Part shown: one piece after another, positions 6,342 to 14,916 of the stretch
Numbering within the stretch: position 1 is the stretch's first letter
How the letters are laid out: every line of letters starts with the position of its first letter
Assembly: GCA_031285565.1 (NCBI GenBank)
Contig: JAITVY010000003.1
Coordinates: forward strand, 1-54,297
From: Tannerella sp.
GTDB lineage: Bacteria; Bacteroidota; Bacteroidia; Bacteroidales; Tannerellaceae
Direction: 5' to 3'
DNA length: 54,297 bases
Program-made: the position numbers and the translations under genes
Notes under the pieces: generated by a model
Told to the model about the DNA's origin: nothing
What the model saw: the letters and a program-made list of their open reading frames with translations, nothing else
The model's database searches: none

Positions 6342-7565
6342 ATGACTACAACAAACAATTTACCAACAACAATAAACGTAAACGAGTTTACGAACATCAT
6401 GCAGACAGCACCTGGCGTTCTGCAAAAAAACGAATTATCTGTATCAAAATGCAACGATGCTGGAAAAGTGTTAATTGATACAATTGAAGGCATTGGAGAA
6501 ATAAACTCTGATGAACTTGATGCGGAAGTGGCAAACTACATCAATAAAGTGAAAACTACCGTTAAAAACATGAATGAACGCCGGAAGCCACTTACACAGT
6601 TGCTACAATCGGTATCAAAAACTTTCACGGCCCTAGAATCTGCTATTGATTTAAAAACATCCGGTTCTATTCCATCAAAGCTTCAGATATTCCGGGATCG
6701 GTATGCTGCAAAGAAAATAAGAGAGCAAAAAGAGCGTGAAGAAGAAGCACGTAAAGTACAGGCACTTGAAAATGAAAAGGCAAGCTATCGTGCTGATTTG
6801 ATTGTATTACTTGAAAATGTTTATACGGCATTCGTCAACAAAAGCATATCATATCTACAGGGACTGTATGACCGGACAACACTCGAAAACTATAATGATT
6901 CATTTACTTCGTTGAAAAAGGAAAAAGCCGAATTTTCATGGACGGGTTATACTGCCGGCGTAAAAGATAATATAGTAACTTACTATATGAATGCAGAAGC
7001 TCGTACCGCTATAAAAAACGAAGTTGCAGCATTGAAGAAAAAGGAATTTACTGAAAGATATTCTTACGAAATCGACGAATTAAAACTATCGCTACTTGAT
7101 CGGATGCCATCAAAGCGTAAAGCGCTTGAAGATGAATCTGAATTGGCAAAACAAAGTGCCGAACTGGCTGCGAAGGCTGAAGCAGAAAGGAAGCAACGTG
7201 AACAGGAAGAAGCTGCAAAGGCCGAAGCAGAAAGGAAACGTCAGGAAGAAGCTGCAAAAGTAAAAGCCGAGGCCGAAAAGCAAACATCTGAGGCACAAGC
7301 CGCATTTAATTTTATGAATCAGGTCACTCCGGACACACAAGTAAAAGCTAAAGTTCAGAAAAAAATCAAGGTGATTAATCCAAAGGGTTTTGTTGAGGTA
7401 TATCAATTGTGGTTTATGAAAGAAGGCATATCCTTATCAATTGATGAGCTTGAAAAGGTACATAAGAAAATGATCACATTCTGCGAAAAAGAAGCAAACC
7501 GGGATGGTGGAGAACTTATCAAGTCTGCATTCATTGAATATGTTAATAATGTAAAAGCCAAGTAG
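6342..7565 (+). CDS. Coiled-coil protein between RecT and the RecE-like nuclease
   Basis: A 407-residue protein with an N-terminal helical region (about 1-120), a long charged coil rich in Glu, Lys and Arg (about 125-150 and again 265-330, KAEAERK-type repeats) and a compact basic C-terminal domain (about 335-407). It is placed tightly between recT and the PD-(D/E)XK nuclease and ends three bases before the latter, so it probably joins the same recombination complex. It recalls DUF1351-type phage proteins, but I cannot assign that with confidence. Confidence 0.7.
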   Translation: MTTTNNLPTTINVNEFTNIMQTAPGVLQKNELSVSKCNDAGKVLIDTIEGIGEINSDELDAEVANYINKVKTTVKNMNERRKPLTQLLQSVSKTFTALESAIDLKTSGSIPSKLQIFRDRYAAKKIREQKEREEEARKVQALENEKASYRADLIVLLENVYTAFVNKSISYLQGLYDRTTLENYNDSFTSLKKEKAEFSWTGYTAGVKDNIVTYYMNAEARTAIKNEVAALKKKEFTERYSYEIDELKLSLLDRMPSKRKALEDESELAKQSAELAAKAEAERKQREQEEAAKAEAERKRQEEAAKVKAEAEKQTSEAQAAFNFMNQVTPDTQVKAKVQKKIKVINPKGFVEVYQLWFMKEGISLSIDELEKVHKKMITFCEKEANRDGGELIKSAFIEYVNNVKAK

Positions 7566-7567
7566 GA

Positions 7568-8224
7568 ATGAGTAATCCTGATACATATTACAGCCGGCCA
7601 GAGGTTAGTAATTCGGACCTTACGGAATTAAAGAACCTGCTTTATCCCTGTGTGCAATATGGGGATAAAGAAAAGGCCTTCAAATTCGGCTCCCTCCTGG
7701 ATGCAATGATTACCGAGCCGGAGCGGGTAAGGTATGATAAGCGGATGGTTGATGATATTGCTTATTCCGGCGAAGATTGGGCATTGGCAGAAGAAATGAA
7801 AAAGTCTTTACGGCGTGAATCCTACCGGGATCCATTCCTGAAATATGTACTCGAAAAGGCAGAAACTCAGAAATCGTCAGTCAATAGGAATCAGACATTT
7901 GAATATAGTAGCTTCAAATATACCCTTGATACACGGTGTAAGTGGGACTGGTGGCTTCCGGATATGAAGTTCGGGGGAGACTTAAAAAGTACTGCAGCCG
8001 AAACCCAAAAACAATTTATAGAGTGTGTGGAGTTCTTTGACTGGGACCGTTCCCGCGCCTGGTATATGGATATAGAAAAAAGCGATCAGGATTTTATCTA
8101 TGCTATTTCAAAAAAGAACTGTAAAGTATTCAAGCTGATGATAAAACGCGATAGTGATATCTATCGACGCGGCAAAGAGAAATATGAAGAACTCGCATTT
8201 AAATGGTGGCAATTATTTGTATAA
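7568..8224 (+). CDS. RecE-like PD-(D/E)XK exonuclease
   Basis: This 218-residue protein fits the DUF3799/RecE-C pattern. The N-terminus reads YYSRPEVSNSDLTEL, then FKFGSLLDAMITEP, the usual helix that carries the first acidic residue. The catalytic Asp and Lys appear in GGDLKST, followed by QFIECVEFFDWDRSRAWYMDI, the QxxxY-like helix. It should resect 5' ends so that RecT can load. It is somewhat short for the family, and no iron-sulfur cysteines are present. Confidence 0.7.
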   Translation: MSNPDTYYSRPEVSNSDLTELKNLLYPCVQYGDKEKAFKFGSLLDAMITEPERVRYDKRMVDDIAYSGEDWALAEEMKKSLRRESYRDPFLKYVLEKAETQKSSVNRNQTFEYSSFKYTLDTRCKWDWWLPDMKFGGDLKSTAAETQKQFIECVEFFDWDRSRAWYMDIEKSDQDFIYAISKKNCKVFKLMIKRDSDIYRRGKEKYEELAFKWWQLFV

Positions 8225-8242
8225 CGAAAAATAACAATCAAT

Positions 8243-8575
8243 ATGGAAAATGAAAAATTTGATTTATGGTGTCTGGTAGAATTGTTCGGGCATTAGAAAA
8301 TAGCAGGGAGATGTACGGAACAAAATGTTGCAGGGGCAAATATGTCAAGGGTTGATGTACCGGAGACAACCAACCAACCTGCATTTACAAGACTTCTATC
8401 ATCCGGAGCAATCTATGCTATAAATCCGGTAACAGAAGAAGTCGCTAAACGATTAGCAGAAAACTTTGAAATATCGCCAGTTTCTACATGGGAAGTAAAA
8501 AAGCTAATAGAAAAAGAAATAAAAGCTCTTCAAAGCGGTGATTCAGTTGAAGAGAATGACAACTTGCCTTGGTAA
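8243..8575 (+). pseudogene. Phage hypothetical gene split by an in-frame TAG
   Basis: One frame runs from ATG 8243 (MENEKFDLWCLVELFGH) to the stop at 8575, broken only by TAG at 8294-8296. After the TAG the frame continues KIAGRCTEQNVAG and then the reported 77-residue ORF. Together they match a widespread phage family that I recall starting FDLWCxVELFGxxxIAGxVSEQ and continuing RVDVPE, PAFTR, AIYAINP. The TAG sits where homologues have an ordinary residue; a CAG-to-TAG change is the simplest explanation. TAG is the normal stop of several genes here (1514, 7565, 9517, 10576), so general amber recoding is unlikely. Confidence 0.75.
8342..8575 (+). CDS. Downstream fragment of the amber-split gene
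   Basis: If translation restarts after the TAG, the first ATG (8342, MSRVDVPETT) gives 77 residues that keep the conserved RVDVPE, PAFTR, AIYAINP and STWEVKKL segments but lose the N-terminal FDLWCLVELFG strand. Whether this fragment folds is uncertain. Function of the family is unknown. Confidence 0.5.
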   Translation: MSRVDVPETTNQPAFTRLLSSGAIYAINPVTEEVAKRLAENFEISPVSTWEVKKLIEKEIKALQSGDSVEENDNLPW

Positions 8576-8614
8576 AACCAATATATCATAACTAACACTT
8601 TAAAAAAAGAAATC

Positions 8615-9517
8615 ATGACACAAAAAGAAATCATTAAAGAATACAAAAAGTATGGATTAAACTTAGTTGAAAAAGATGGAAAATTACATCATGGTGGTAA
8701 TCTCGACCTGCGCGGTACCGGTATAACTTCACTACCTGATAACTTCACGGTTGGTGGTTATCTCTACCTGGAAGGTACCGGTATAACTTCACTACCTGAT
8801 AACTTAACGGTTGGTGGTTATCTCGACCTGGAAGGTACCGGTATAACTTCACTACCTGATAACTTCACGGTTGGTGGTTATCTCGACCTGCGCGGTACCG
8901 GTATAACTTCACTACCTGATAACTTAACGGTTGGTGGTAATCTCGACCTGGAAGGTACCGGTATAACTTCACTACCTGATAACTTAACGGTTGGTGGTTA
9001 TCTCTACCTGGAAGGTACCGGTATAACTGATACGAGTAATGTAAACAAAAATGCATCTACTATCATCCAACAGCGTGTGCCCACTTTTTATACATGGAAG
9101 AATCGTAAATATATCAAAGCGGATGAGATATTCTCAATAGTAGTTTCTCACAAAGGAAACGTATATAAGATACGTCAGATCGGCAATACAAAAGAACGTT
9201 ATTTAATTACTGATGGTAACGGTAAGTGGGCTCATGGAGATACACTACAAGAAGCAAAAAATGATTTGATCTATAAGATCAGCAATCGCGATAAAAGCTC
9301 ATATAAAGATCTTACCAGCGGAAGTGTTTTGACATTTGAAAAGGCTATTGAAGCATATCGAGTAATAACCGGCGCTTGTTCATCAGGAACTCGTGGTTTT
9401 GTCGAAAGCAGACTGAAAGAGAAGAAAGAGGAGTATTCTATTCTCGAAATAGCTAAAATGACAAAGGGTGAATATGGAAACAAGAGTTTTGTTGAATTCT
9501 TTGGTTTAAATATATAG
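8615..9517 (+). CDS. LRR-type tandem-repeat protein
   Basis: A 300-residue protein in three parts. Residues 1-27 are helical. Residues about 28-138 are near-identical 20-residue repeats on the plan LxLxGTGITSLPDNxTVGG, resembling short bacterial leucine-rich repeats of the LPxxL kind, which stack as a beta solenoid. Residues about 150-300 form a domain I recognise from other Bacteroides phage proteins (GNVYKIRQIG, YLITDGNGKWAHG, AIEAYRVITGACSSGTRGFV) but whose function is unknown to me. LRR arrays usually bind protein, so a host or phage protein target is plausible. It sits in the early operon, not with virion genes, so it probably acts in the cytoplasm. Confidence 0.75.
   Translation: MTQKEIIKEYKKYGLNLVEKDGKLHHGGNLDLRGTGITSLPDNFTVGGYLYLEGTGITSLPDNLTVGGYLDLEGTGITSLPDNFTVGGYLDLRGTGITSLPDNLTVGGNLDLEGTGITSLPDNLTVGGYLYLEGTGITDTSNVNKNASTIIQQRVPTFYTWKNRKYIKADEIFSIVVSHKGNVYKIRQIGNTKERYLITDGNGKWAHGDTLQEAKNDLIYKISNRDKSSYKDLTSGSVLTFEKAIEAYRVITGACSSGTRGFVESRLKEKKEEYSILEIAKMTKGEYGNKSFVEFFGLNI
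8701..9028 (+). repeat. 60-bp tandem repeat array within the LRR gene
   Basis: Five complete 60-bp units and a 28-bp partial unit. Units differ only at four codon positions: GAC/TAC, CGC/GAA, TTC/TTA and TAA/TTA (the last giving Asn/Tyr). The rest is identical at DNA level including silent positions, so the array expanded or was homogenised recently. Confidence 0.95.
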
Positions 9518-9525
9518 GAGATAAA

Positions 9526-9942
9526 ATGAACCTCGACATCACTCCGCCAGACCGAATATTAAAAGAGCTTGCCGATATCGATTCATTCCTTAATATAACA
9601 TGTAGTGAACAGATAGAGGAAGTTGTAATGAGGGGTAACGATTTAGCCGTCCACATATCCCGCTCCGGAAAACTACTCGCTGACGCCAAGCACCATCTCA
9701 ATGTAAAGATGAAATCGGAAGTTTTTGAGACGCTTAAGAATACTGCAAAGCAAGCTGGTGCCACATCAAAAGCTATTAATAAAATAATAGATAGTTTATG
9801 CGCAGATGAACAATATCTGGTTGATTGGGCGGAAAGGATAAACAGGGCAGCCACACATCAACTAGATTGGGCAAGAAGCCTTTTAAGTAAGGCCAAAGAA
9901 GAAATGAGGCTTACACCAATGTATAACAATCCAAAATTTTAA
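9526..9942 (+). CDS. Helical hypothetical protein
   Basis: A 138-residue, mostly alpha-helical, charged protein without membrane segments or recognisable motifs. It lies 8 bp after the LRR gene and 4 bp before the next, in an operon of replication and recombination functions. Confidence 0.6.
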   Translation: MNLDITPPDRILKELADIDSFLNITCSEQIEEVVMRGNDLAVHISRSGKLLADAKHHLNVKMKSEVFETLKNTAKQAGATSKAINKIIDSLCADEQYLVDWAERINRAATHQLDWARSLLSKAKEEMRLTPMYNNPKF

Positions 9943-9946
9943 AACA

Positions 9947-10576
9947 ATGGAAGAAAATGTAAAAGAACAGCCGGTATATAAAATCGGCAAGGTAAAAATC
10001 AAAGGAGAACAATTAACTGTTGATTTTGTTGAAGATTTTGTCAATGCGAACTATCACAATGACATAACTAAAAGTTGTCAACAAATCGTACATAGTGATC
10101 TCAAATACGCACTCGGTTTACTTAAGCCGCATGTTGTGCAAATCTGCGAAATGCCGGAAGCCAAACATATAAATGTGGCTGATCCAAGTGATGAAGACCT
10201 GAATGAACGATTAAAGAATTATGTTGTTACCGGATACTCAAAAGGCGGTGACGGTGAATCAGCAGGTGTAACTATTATCGCTCAAAAGTTGTTGAGTACC
10301 GGAAAGGTTTTAAATCTTACTGTCCCATTCATGCAATTTGCAGATGAATCGGGAGAAGGATATCCATACGGTTCGGAATTGGAAGAAGTAATTGCCCGCT
10401 GTGACTATGAAGTGGATGCGTATCTTTTTGAGGAAAAGTGGGGCATTAAACAGGAAACATTTGATTTTGACACTCCGGTAGAATCGGATATAACCGGTAC
10501 CGAAGAATTGGAACCCAAAAAGAAGAGCCGTAAAAAGAAAGAGAGTGTAGACGAAGAAAATCGTATATCTGCATAG
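9947..10576 (+). CDS. Early hypothetical protein with Lys-rich tail
   Basis: A 209-residue protein with a compact N-terminal part (about 1-165; KIGKVKIKGEQLTVDFV, then mixed alpha/beta) and an acidic then strongly basic tail (KKKSRKKKES near residue 195). The basic tail may contact nucleic acid. It directly precedes the SNF2 helicase gene. I do not recognise the family. Confidence 0.6.
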   Translation: MEENVKEQPVYKIGKVKIKGEQLTVDFVEDFVNANYHNDITKSCQQIVHSDLKYALGLLKPHVVQICEMPEAKHINVADPSDEDLNERLKNYVVTGYSKGGDGESAGVTIIAQKLLSTGKVLNLTVPFMQFADESGEGYPYGSELEEVIARCDYEVDAYLFEEKWGIKQETFDFDTPVESDITGTEELEPKKKSRKKKESVDEENRISA

Positions 10577-10580
10577 AATC

Positions 10581-12290
10581 ATGTTGATCACAACACAACA
10601 AACACAATACGGGGCGGTATATGCTGTTAAGTTCGACCGTTTCCGGCGGACAGTAATAGAAAAGCTTAAAACTTCTGTTACTGTCCGTGGACGGCGGTAT
10701 GATCCAAAGTCCGGAATGTGGCTGATTCCAGCTACAGCCGAATCAAAAGCACAACTAGATCAACTGTCTTATTACGTAAAGCACTTCGAACCGGTTCACT
10801 GGGGAAGCGTAACACAATCTCAGGAACAAGCCGACGCTATATACCCTATTCCTGAAATGCCGACACTTGAAGCTGATCACGGACTAAAGATAAATCCTTA
10901 TCCATACCAGATGCAAGGCATCGCCCGCGGATTACAATTAAAGCGGTTTATAAACGGGGATGACATGGGCCTGGGCAAAACTTTGCAAAGTATAGCAACT
11001 ATAAACTTATCAAACGCATTTCCCTGTCTTGTTATTTGTCCAAATGTTGTAAAAATCAACTGGCAGCGGGAATGGTCAAAATTTACAAATAAAAAAGCGA
11101 TGGTCTTGACGGATTCCGTTCGTGACAGCTGGCCTTTTTTCTGGCAAACAGGCATGAACCAGGTATTCATTGTAAACTATGAAAGCTTAAAAAAATATTT
11201 TGTCCGGCGCATAAATAAGTCCGAAAAATGGACTTTACGTGATGTGGTATTCCGGGATACAATAAATATATTTAAATCGGTCATTATAGACGAATCGCAC
11301 AAAGTAAAATCGACCTCAACCCAGCAATCCAAATTCTGTAAAGGTATAGCACAAGGGAAAGAATATATCCTTATGCTTACCGGCACCCCGGTTGTCAACA
11401 AACCTAAGGACCTGGTAAGTCAATTAGGCATAATGGATCGTATGTCCGATCTTGGCGGTTGGAAATACTTTATTTCCAGGTATTGTTCCGGGCCCAATGA
11501 AGCAAGCAACCTGAAGGAATTAAACTATCAGCTTTGGAATAATTGTTTTTTCAGGAGAGAAAAAAGGGATGTTTTATCAGAACTTCCGGAAATGACACGG
11601 CAGATTCTAACCGTCGATATTGATAACCGGAAAGAGTATGATGATGCGGAACGCGACCTTGTGATGTATTTAAAGAAATACAAAGAGGCAGATGATGAAA
11701 AGATACAAAAGTCATTGAAAGGTGAAGTGATGGTCAGGATAGGCATACTCCGGGACGTTGCGGCAAGGGGCAAATTGAAATCCGCAGTTGAGTTTATAAA
11801 GGATTTTCTTGAAAATGATAAAAAGATTGTAATATTCTGCAATCTGCATGATATCGTTGACCGGTTATTGTCTGTATTCCCCAAAGCTGTATGTATAACC
11901 GGGCGTCAGAATATGCCGGAAAAACAATCCTCAATAGATTCTTTTGTAAATAATACAAATACTAAAATTGTGATTTGTTCAATCAAAGCGGCCGGCGCCG
12001 GTGTTGACGGATTACAGAAAGCCTGCAATGATGTATTGTTTATAGAGGAGCCATGGACAGCGGCAGACCGGGATCAGGCGGAAAGTCGTGTACACCGGAA
12101 CGGACTAAAAGACGGTGCGACAATGTACCACATGCTCGGAAAGAGAACGATCGATCAAAAAATGTGGCGCATCATCGAAGAAAAAGCAGCTATATCCAAC
12201 GCCGTCATGGGAGCTGAAGATCATGTTCAGACAAATATTGTTGATTTAATGGCAAACTTATTTAATCAGGAAGGAGATGATGAGTCATGA
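10581..12290 (+). CDS. SNF2-family DNA helicase/translocase
   Basis: This 569-residue protein has a short N-terminal domain (about 1-75; VRGRRYDPKSGMWLIP) that recalls the HARP domain of SMARCAL1-type annealing helicases. Motif I GDDMGLGKT lies at about residues 126-134, and motif II is DESH (about 236) in place of DEAH. Motif III is LTGTPVVNKP, and the helicase C-lobe ends in SRVHRNG (about 500). The protein should use ATP to translocate on duplex DNA or to anneal strands, for example at forks. Its stop overlaps the next gene, a degenerate SNF2-methyltransferase fusion, by 4 bp, which suggests the two proteins act together. Confidence 0.88.
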   Translation: MLITTQQTQYGAVYAVKFDRFRRTVIEKLKTSVTVRGRRYDPKSGMWLIPATAESKAQLDQLSYYVKHFEPVHWGSVTQSQEQADAIYPIPEMPTLEADHGLKINPYPYQMQGIARGLQLKRFINGDDMGLGKTLQSIATINLSNAFPCLVICPNVVKINWQREWSKFTNKKAMVLTDSVRDSWPFFWQTGMNQVFIVNYESLKKYFVRRINKSEKWTLRDVVFRDTINIFKSVIIDESHKVKSTSTQQSKFCKGIAQGKEYILMLTGTPVVNKPKDLVSQLGIMDRMSDLGGWKYFISRYCSGPNEASNLKELNYQLWNNCFFRREKRDVLSELPEMTRQILTVDIDNRKEYDDAERDLVMYLKKYKEADDEKIQKSLKGEVMVRIGILRDVAARGKLKSAVEFIKDFLENDKKIVIFCNLHDIVDRLLSVFPKAVCITGRQNMPEKQSSIDSFVNNTNTKIVICSIKAAGAGVDGLQKACNDVLFIEEPWTAADRDQAESRVHRNGLKDGATMYHMLGKRTIDQKMWRIIEEKAAISNAVMGAEDHVQTNIVDLMANLFNQEGDDES

Positions 12291-14887
12291 AAACATACGA
12301 TGAGTTTTTGAAGTCTAAAATAAAGATAGCCCAAAACGCCGGATTTGAAATCAACGTAGATGATATCAATCCAAACTTGAAACCACATAACAAACTGATG
12401 GTGAAATGGCTTGTTGAAGGCGGAAAACGCGCCTGTTTTGCATCATTTGGACTACACAAGACCGTTACGCAACTGGAAGCCGTAAGGATCATATTAAGTA
12501 AAATTGGCCACGGTAGCGGATTAATTGTTTGCCCCCTTAGCGTGCGTCAGGAATTTGTTGAAGATTCAAAAAATATTTTGAAATGGGGAAATGCACCGAA
12601 GTTTATTCGTCGTGCAGAAGAAATGTCCGGAGATGGAATATACCTTACCAATTATGAAAGCATACGGGATGGTAAACTGGATCCTCGCATATTTGAAGTT
12701 GCAAGCTTGGATGAAGCGTCTGTATTACGCGGACTCGGGGGTTCTAAAACATTCCGGGAATTCATGAAGCTGTTTACCGGTGATGCAGGGCCTATGCAAT
12801 GCCGGAGAGGATCCGAAAATATCAAATACCGTTTTGTAGCCACGGCCACTCCATCACCGAATGAATATATTGAACTATTGGCGTATGCTGATTTTCTCGG
12901 AGTGATGGATGTATCACAGGCAAAAACACGCTTTTTCAAACGTGATTCCACAAAAGCTGATCACCTTACATTACACGAACACAAAGAAGAGGAATTTTGG
13001 CTATGGGTTTCTTCCTGGGCGTTATTTGTAAACAAGCCGTCCGATATCACCAATAACGAAGCTGATGACGAAGGATATATCCTCCCGGAACTGGATTTGA
13101 GATGGCATGAAATACCGGCCGATCACACAACGACAAAGACAGACAGGAGCGGACAATATGTAATGTTTAAAAGTGAAGCACTTGGACTGCAACAATCAGC
13201 TGAAGAAAAGCGTGAAAGCTTACAGGCCCGGATAAATAAAATGCTTGAGCTCCGTGCTGAAAATCCGGAAGCACACCGGATAATCTGGCATGATCTGGAA
13301 GCAGAGCGGCACGCAATTGAAAAGGCGGTACCGGAAGTAAAATCAATATTCGGTTCTCAGGATTATGAAGAACGGGAAAAAAGAATACTTGATTTCTCGT
13401 ATGGCAAAATTAAGGAACTTGCAGCAAAACCGGTAATTGCCGGAAGCGGATGTAATTTTCAACGGTATTGTAGCTGGGCAATCTATTTGGGTATCGGTTA
13501 TAAGTTCAACGATATCATTCAATCTATTCACAGGTTACAGCGATTTCTGCAGACGAATGTTGTAAGGATAGACCTTATCTACACCGAAGTAGAAAGGAAT
13601 ATCCGCAGGGCGTTGGAAAGAAAATGGGATAATCATAAAAAAATGGTAGCTAAAATGACAGAAATTATAAAGAAATACGGCCTATCCCATCAGGAGATGG
13701 CACAACACTTGACACGTAAGATCGGGGTTGAAAGAATAGAAATATCCGGTGAAAACTTCATGCTTGTAAACAATGATAATGTTCCCGAACTCGCAGATAA
13801 AAAAAGATATCCGGATAACTCGGTAGGATTGATTCATACATCGGTTCCCTTTTCAACGCAATATGAATATTCACCGAACTATGCAGATTTCGGACACTCT
13901 GAAAGTAATGAAGAATTTTTCCGGCAGATGGACTATTTAACGCCCAATTGCTACAGGGTGCTTCAGCCTGGTAGATTAGCCGTAATACATGTAAAAGACA
14001 GGATTGTTCCGATGGGATTATCCGGAATGGGATGCCAGGAAACATATCCTTTCCATCTTGATTGCATAATGCATTACAAAAAACATGGCTTTGCATATAT
14101 GGGCATGAAAACAATCGTTACGGATGTAGTCAGGGAAAACAATCAGACATACCGGCTTGGTTGGTCAGAACAATGCAAAGACGGAACAAAAATGGGTGTA
14201 GGTATGCCGGAGTACCTTCTTTATTTCAGGAAGCCGCAAACCGACCGGACAAATGCGTACGCAGATATACCGGTTTTCAAAACAAAGAAAGACTGGAATA
14301 AAGAAAACAGGGAATGGATAAACGAATCCGGATACTCCCGTGCCCGTTGGCAATTTGACGCTGCCGGTTTTACAAGAAGTTCCGGAGACCGGCCACTTAC
14401 ACCTAAAGAAATTGAATTTCTTTCAAAAGCAGAAGCAAAAGAAATATTCCAGTGGTTTAAAAACTATTCACTGAACGACATATTCGATTTTGAATATATT
14501 GTTAAAGTCGCCGAAACACTTGAAATGAAAGGTAAGCTACCCTCCGGATTTATGTTGCTGCAACCCCAGAGCTGGAGCGATGAGGTATGGACTGATGTGA
14601 CGCGAATGTTGACACTCAATAGTACCCAATGGAGCAAAGGCAAGGAAATGCATCTCTGCCCCTTGCAATTCGATATAGTTGACCGGGTAATCGAACAATT
14701 AAGTAATCCGGGGGATATTGTACTGGATCCTTTTGGCGGCCTTATGACCGTTCCTTACAGGGCTATTTTAAAGGGGCGTAAGGGCATAGGAATAGAACTC
14801 AATTCGCAATACTTTTTTGACGGCGCAACATACTGCAAGGCGGCTGAACAAAATGTATCCATACCATCACTATTTGATATAGCATAA
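12287..14887 (+). CDS. Degenerate SNF2 helicase fused to N6/N4 DNA methyltransferase
   Basis: An 866-residue fusion. Residues about 40-450 follow SNF2 order: FGLHKT at about 55 for Walker A (His replaces the invariant Gly before Lys), TNYES, LDEAS near 140 for motif II, ATATPSPN for motif III, and a C-lobe with SIHRLQRFLQ. The altered P-loop suggests weak or no ATPase activity. Residues about 500-866 form a circularly permuted amino-methyltransferase: motif IV reads TSVPF at about 517 where (D/S/N)PP(Y/F) is usual, and motif I DPFGGLMTVPY at about 814 binds AdoMet. The product would be N6-methyladenine or N4-methylcytosine. The degenerate motor may hold the methylase on DNA or pair with the intact helicase upstream. 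Confidence 0.8.
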   Translation: MKTYDEFLKSKIKIAQNAGFEINVDDINPNLKPHNKLMVKWLVEGGKRACFASFGLHKTVTQLEAVRIILSKIGHGSGLIVCPLSVRQEFVEDSKNILKWGNAPKFIRRAEEMSGDGIYLTNYESIRDGKLDPRIFEVASLDEASVLRGLGGSKTFREFMKLFTGDAGPMQCRRGSENIKYRFVATATPSPNEYIELLAYADFLGVMDVSQAKTRFFKRDSTKADHLTLHEHKEEEFWLWVSSWALFVNKPSDITNNEADDEGYILPELDLRWHEIPADHTTTKTDRSGQYVMFKSEALGLQQSAEEKRESLQARINKMLELRAENPEAHRIIWHDLEAERHAIEKAVPEVKSIFGSQDYEEREKRILDFSYGKIKELAAKPVIAGSGCNFQRYCSWAIYLGIGYKFNDIIQSIHRLQRFLQTNVVRIDLIYTEVERNIRRALERKWDNHKKMVAKMTEIIKKYGLSHQEMAQHLTRKIGVERIEISGENFMLVNNDNVPELADKKRYPDNSVGLIHTSVPFSTQYEYSPNYADFGHSESNEEFFRQMDYLTPNCYRVLQPGRLAVIHVKDRIVPMGLSGMGCQETYPFHLDCIMHYKKHGFAYMGMKTIVTDVVRENNQTYRLGWSEQCKDGTKMGVGMPEYLLYFRKPQTDRTNAYADIPVFKTKKDWNKENREWINESGYSRARWQFDAAGFTRSSGDRPLTPKEIEFLSKAEAKEIFQWFKNYSLNDIFDFEYIVKVAETLEMKGKLPSGFMLLQPQSWSDEVWTDVTRMLTLNSTQWSKGKEMHLCPLQFDIVDRVIEQLSNPGDIVLDPFGGLMTVPYRAILKGRKGIGIELNSQYFFDGATYCKAAEQNVSIPSLFDIA

Positions 14888-14916
14888 AAAATTACAATCA
14901 ATAAAAATTAGACATC

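Noticed and set aside
8294..8296. Genome-wide recoding of TAG as an amino acid
   Set aside because: Several sound genes end in TAG (integrase, the gene ending at 7565, the LRR gene, the gene ending at 10576), so the TAG in this gene is better explained as a local mutation.
8701..9028. Regular 60-bp repeats resembling a CRISPR array
   Set aside because: There are no unique spacers, the units abut with no gap, and they lie wholly inside an open reading frame as 20-residue LRR repeats.
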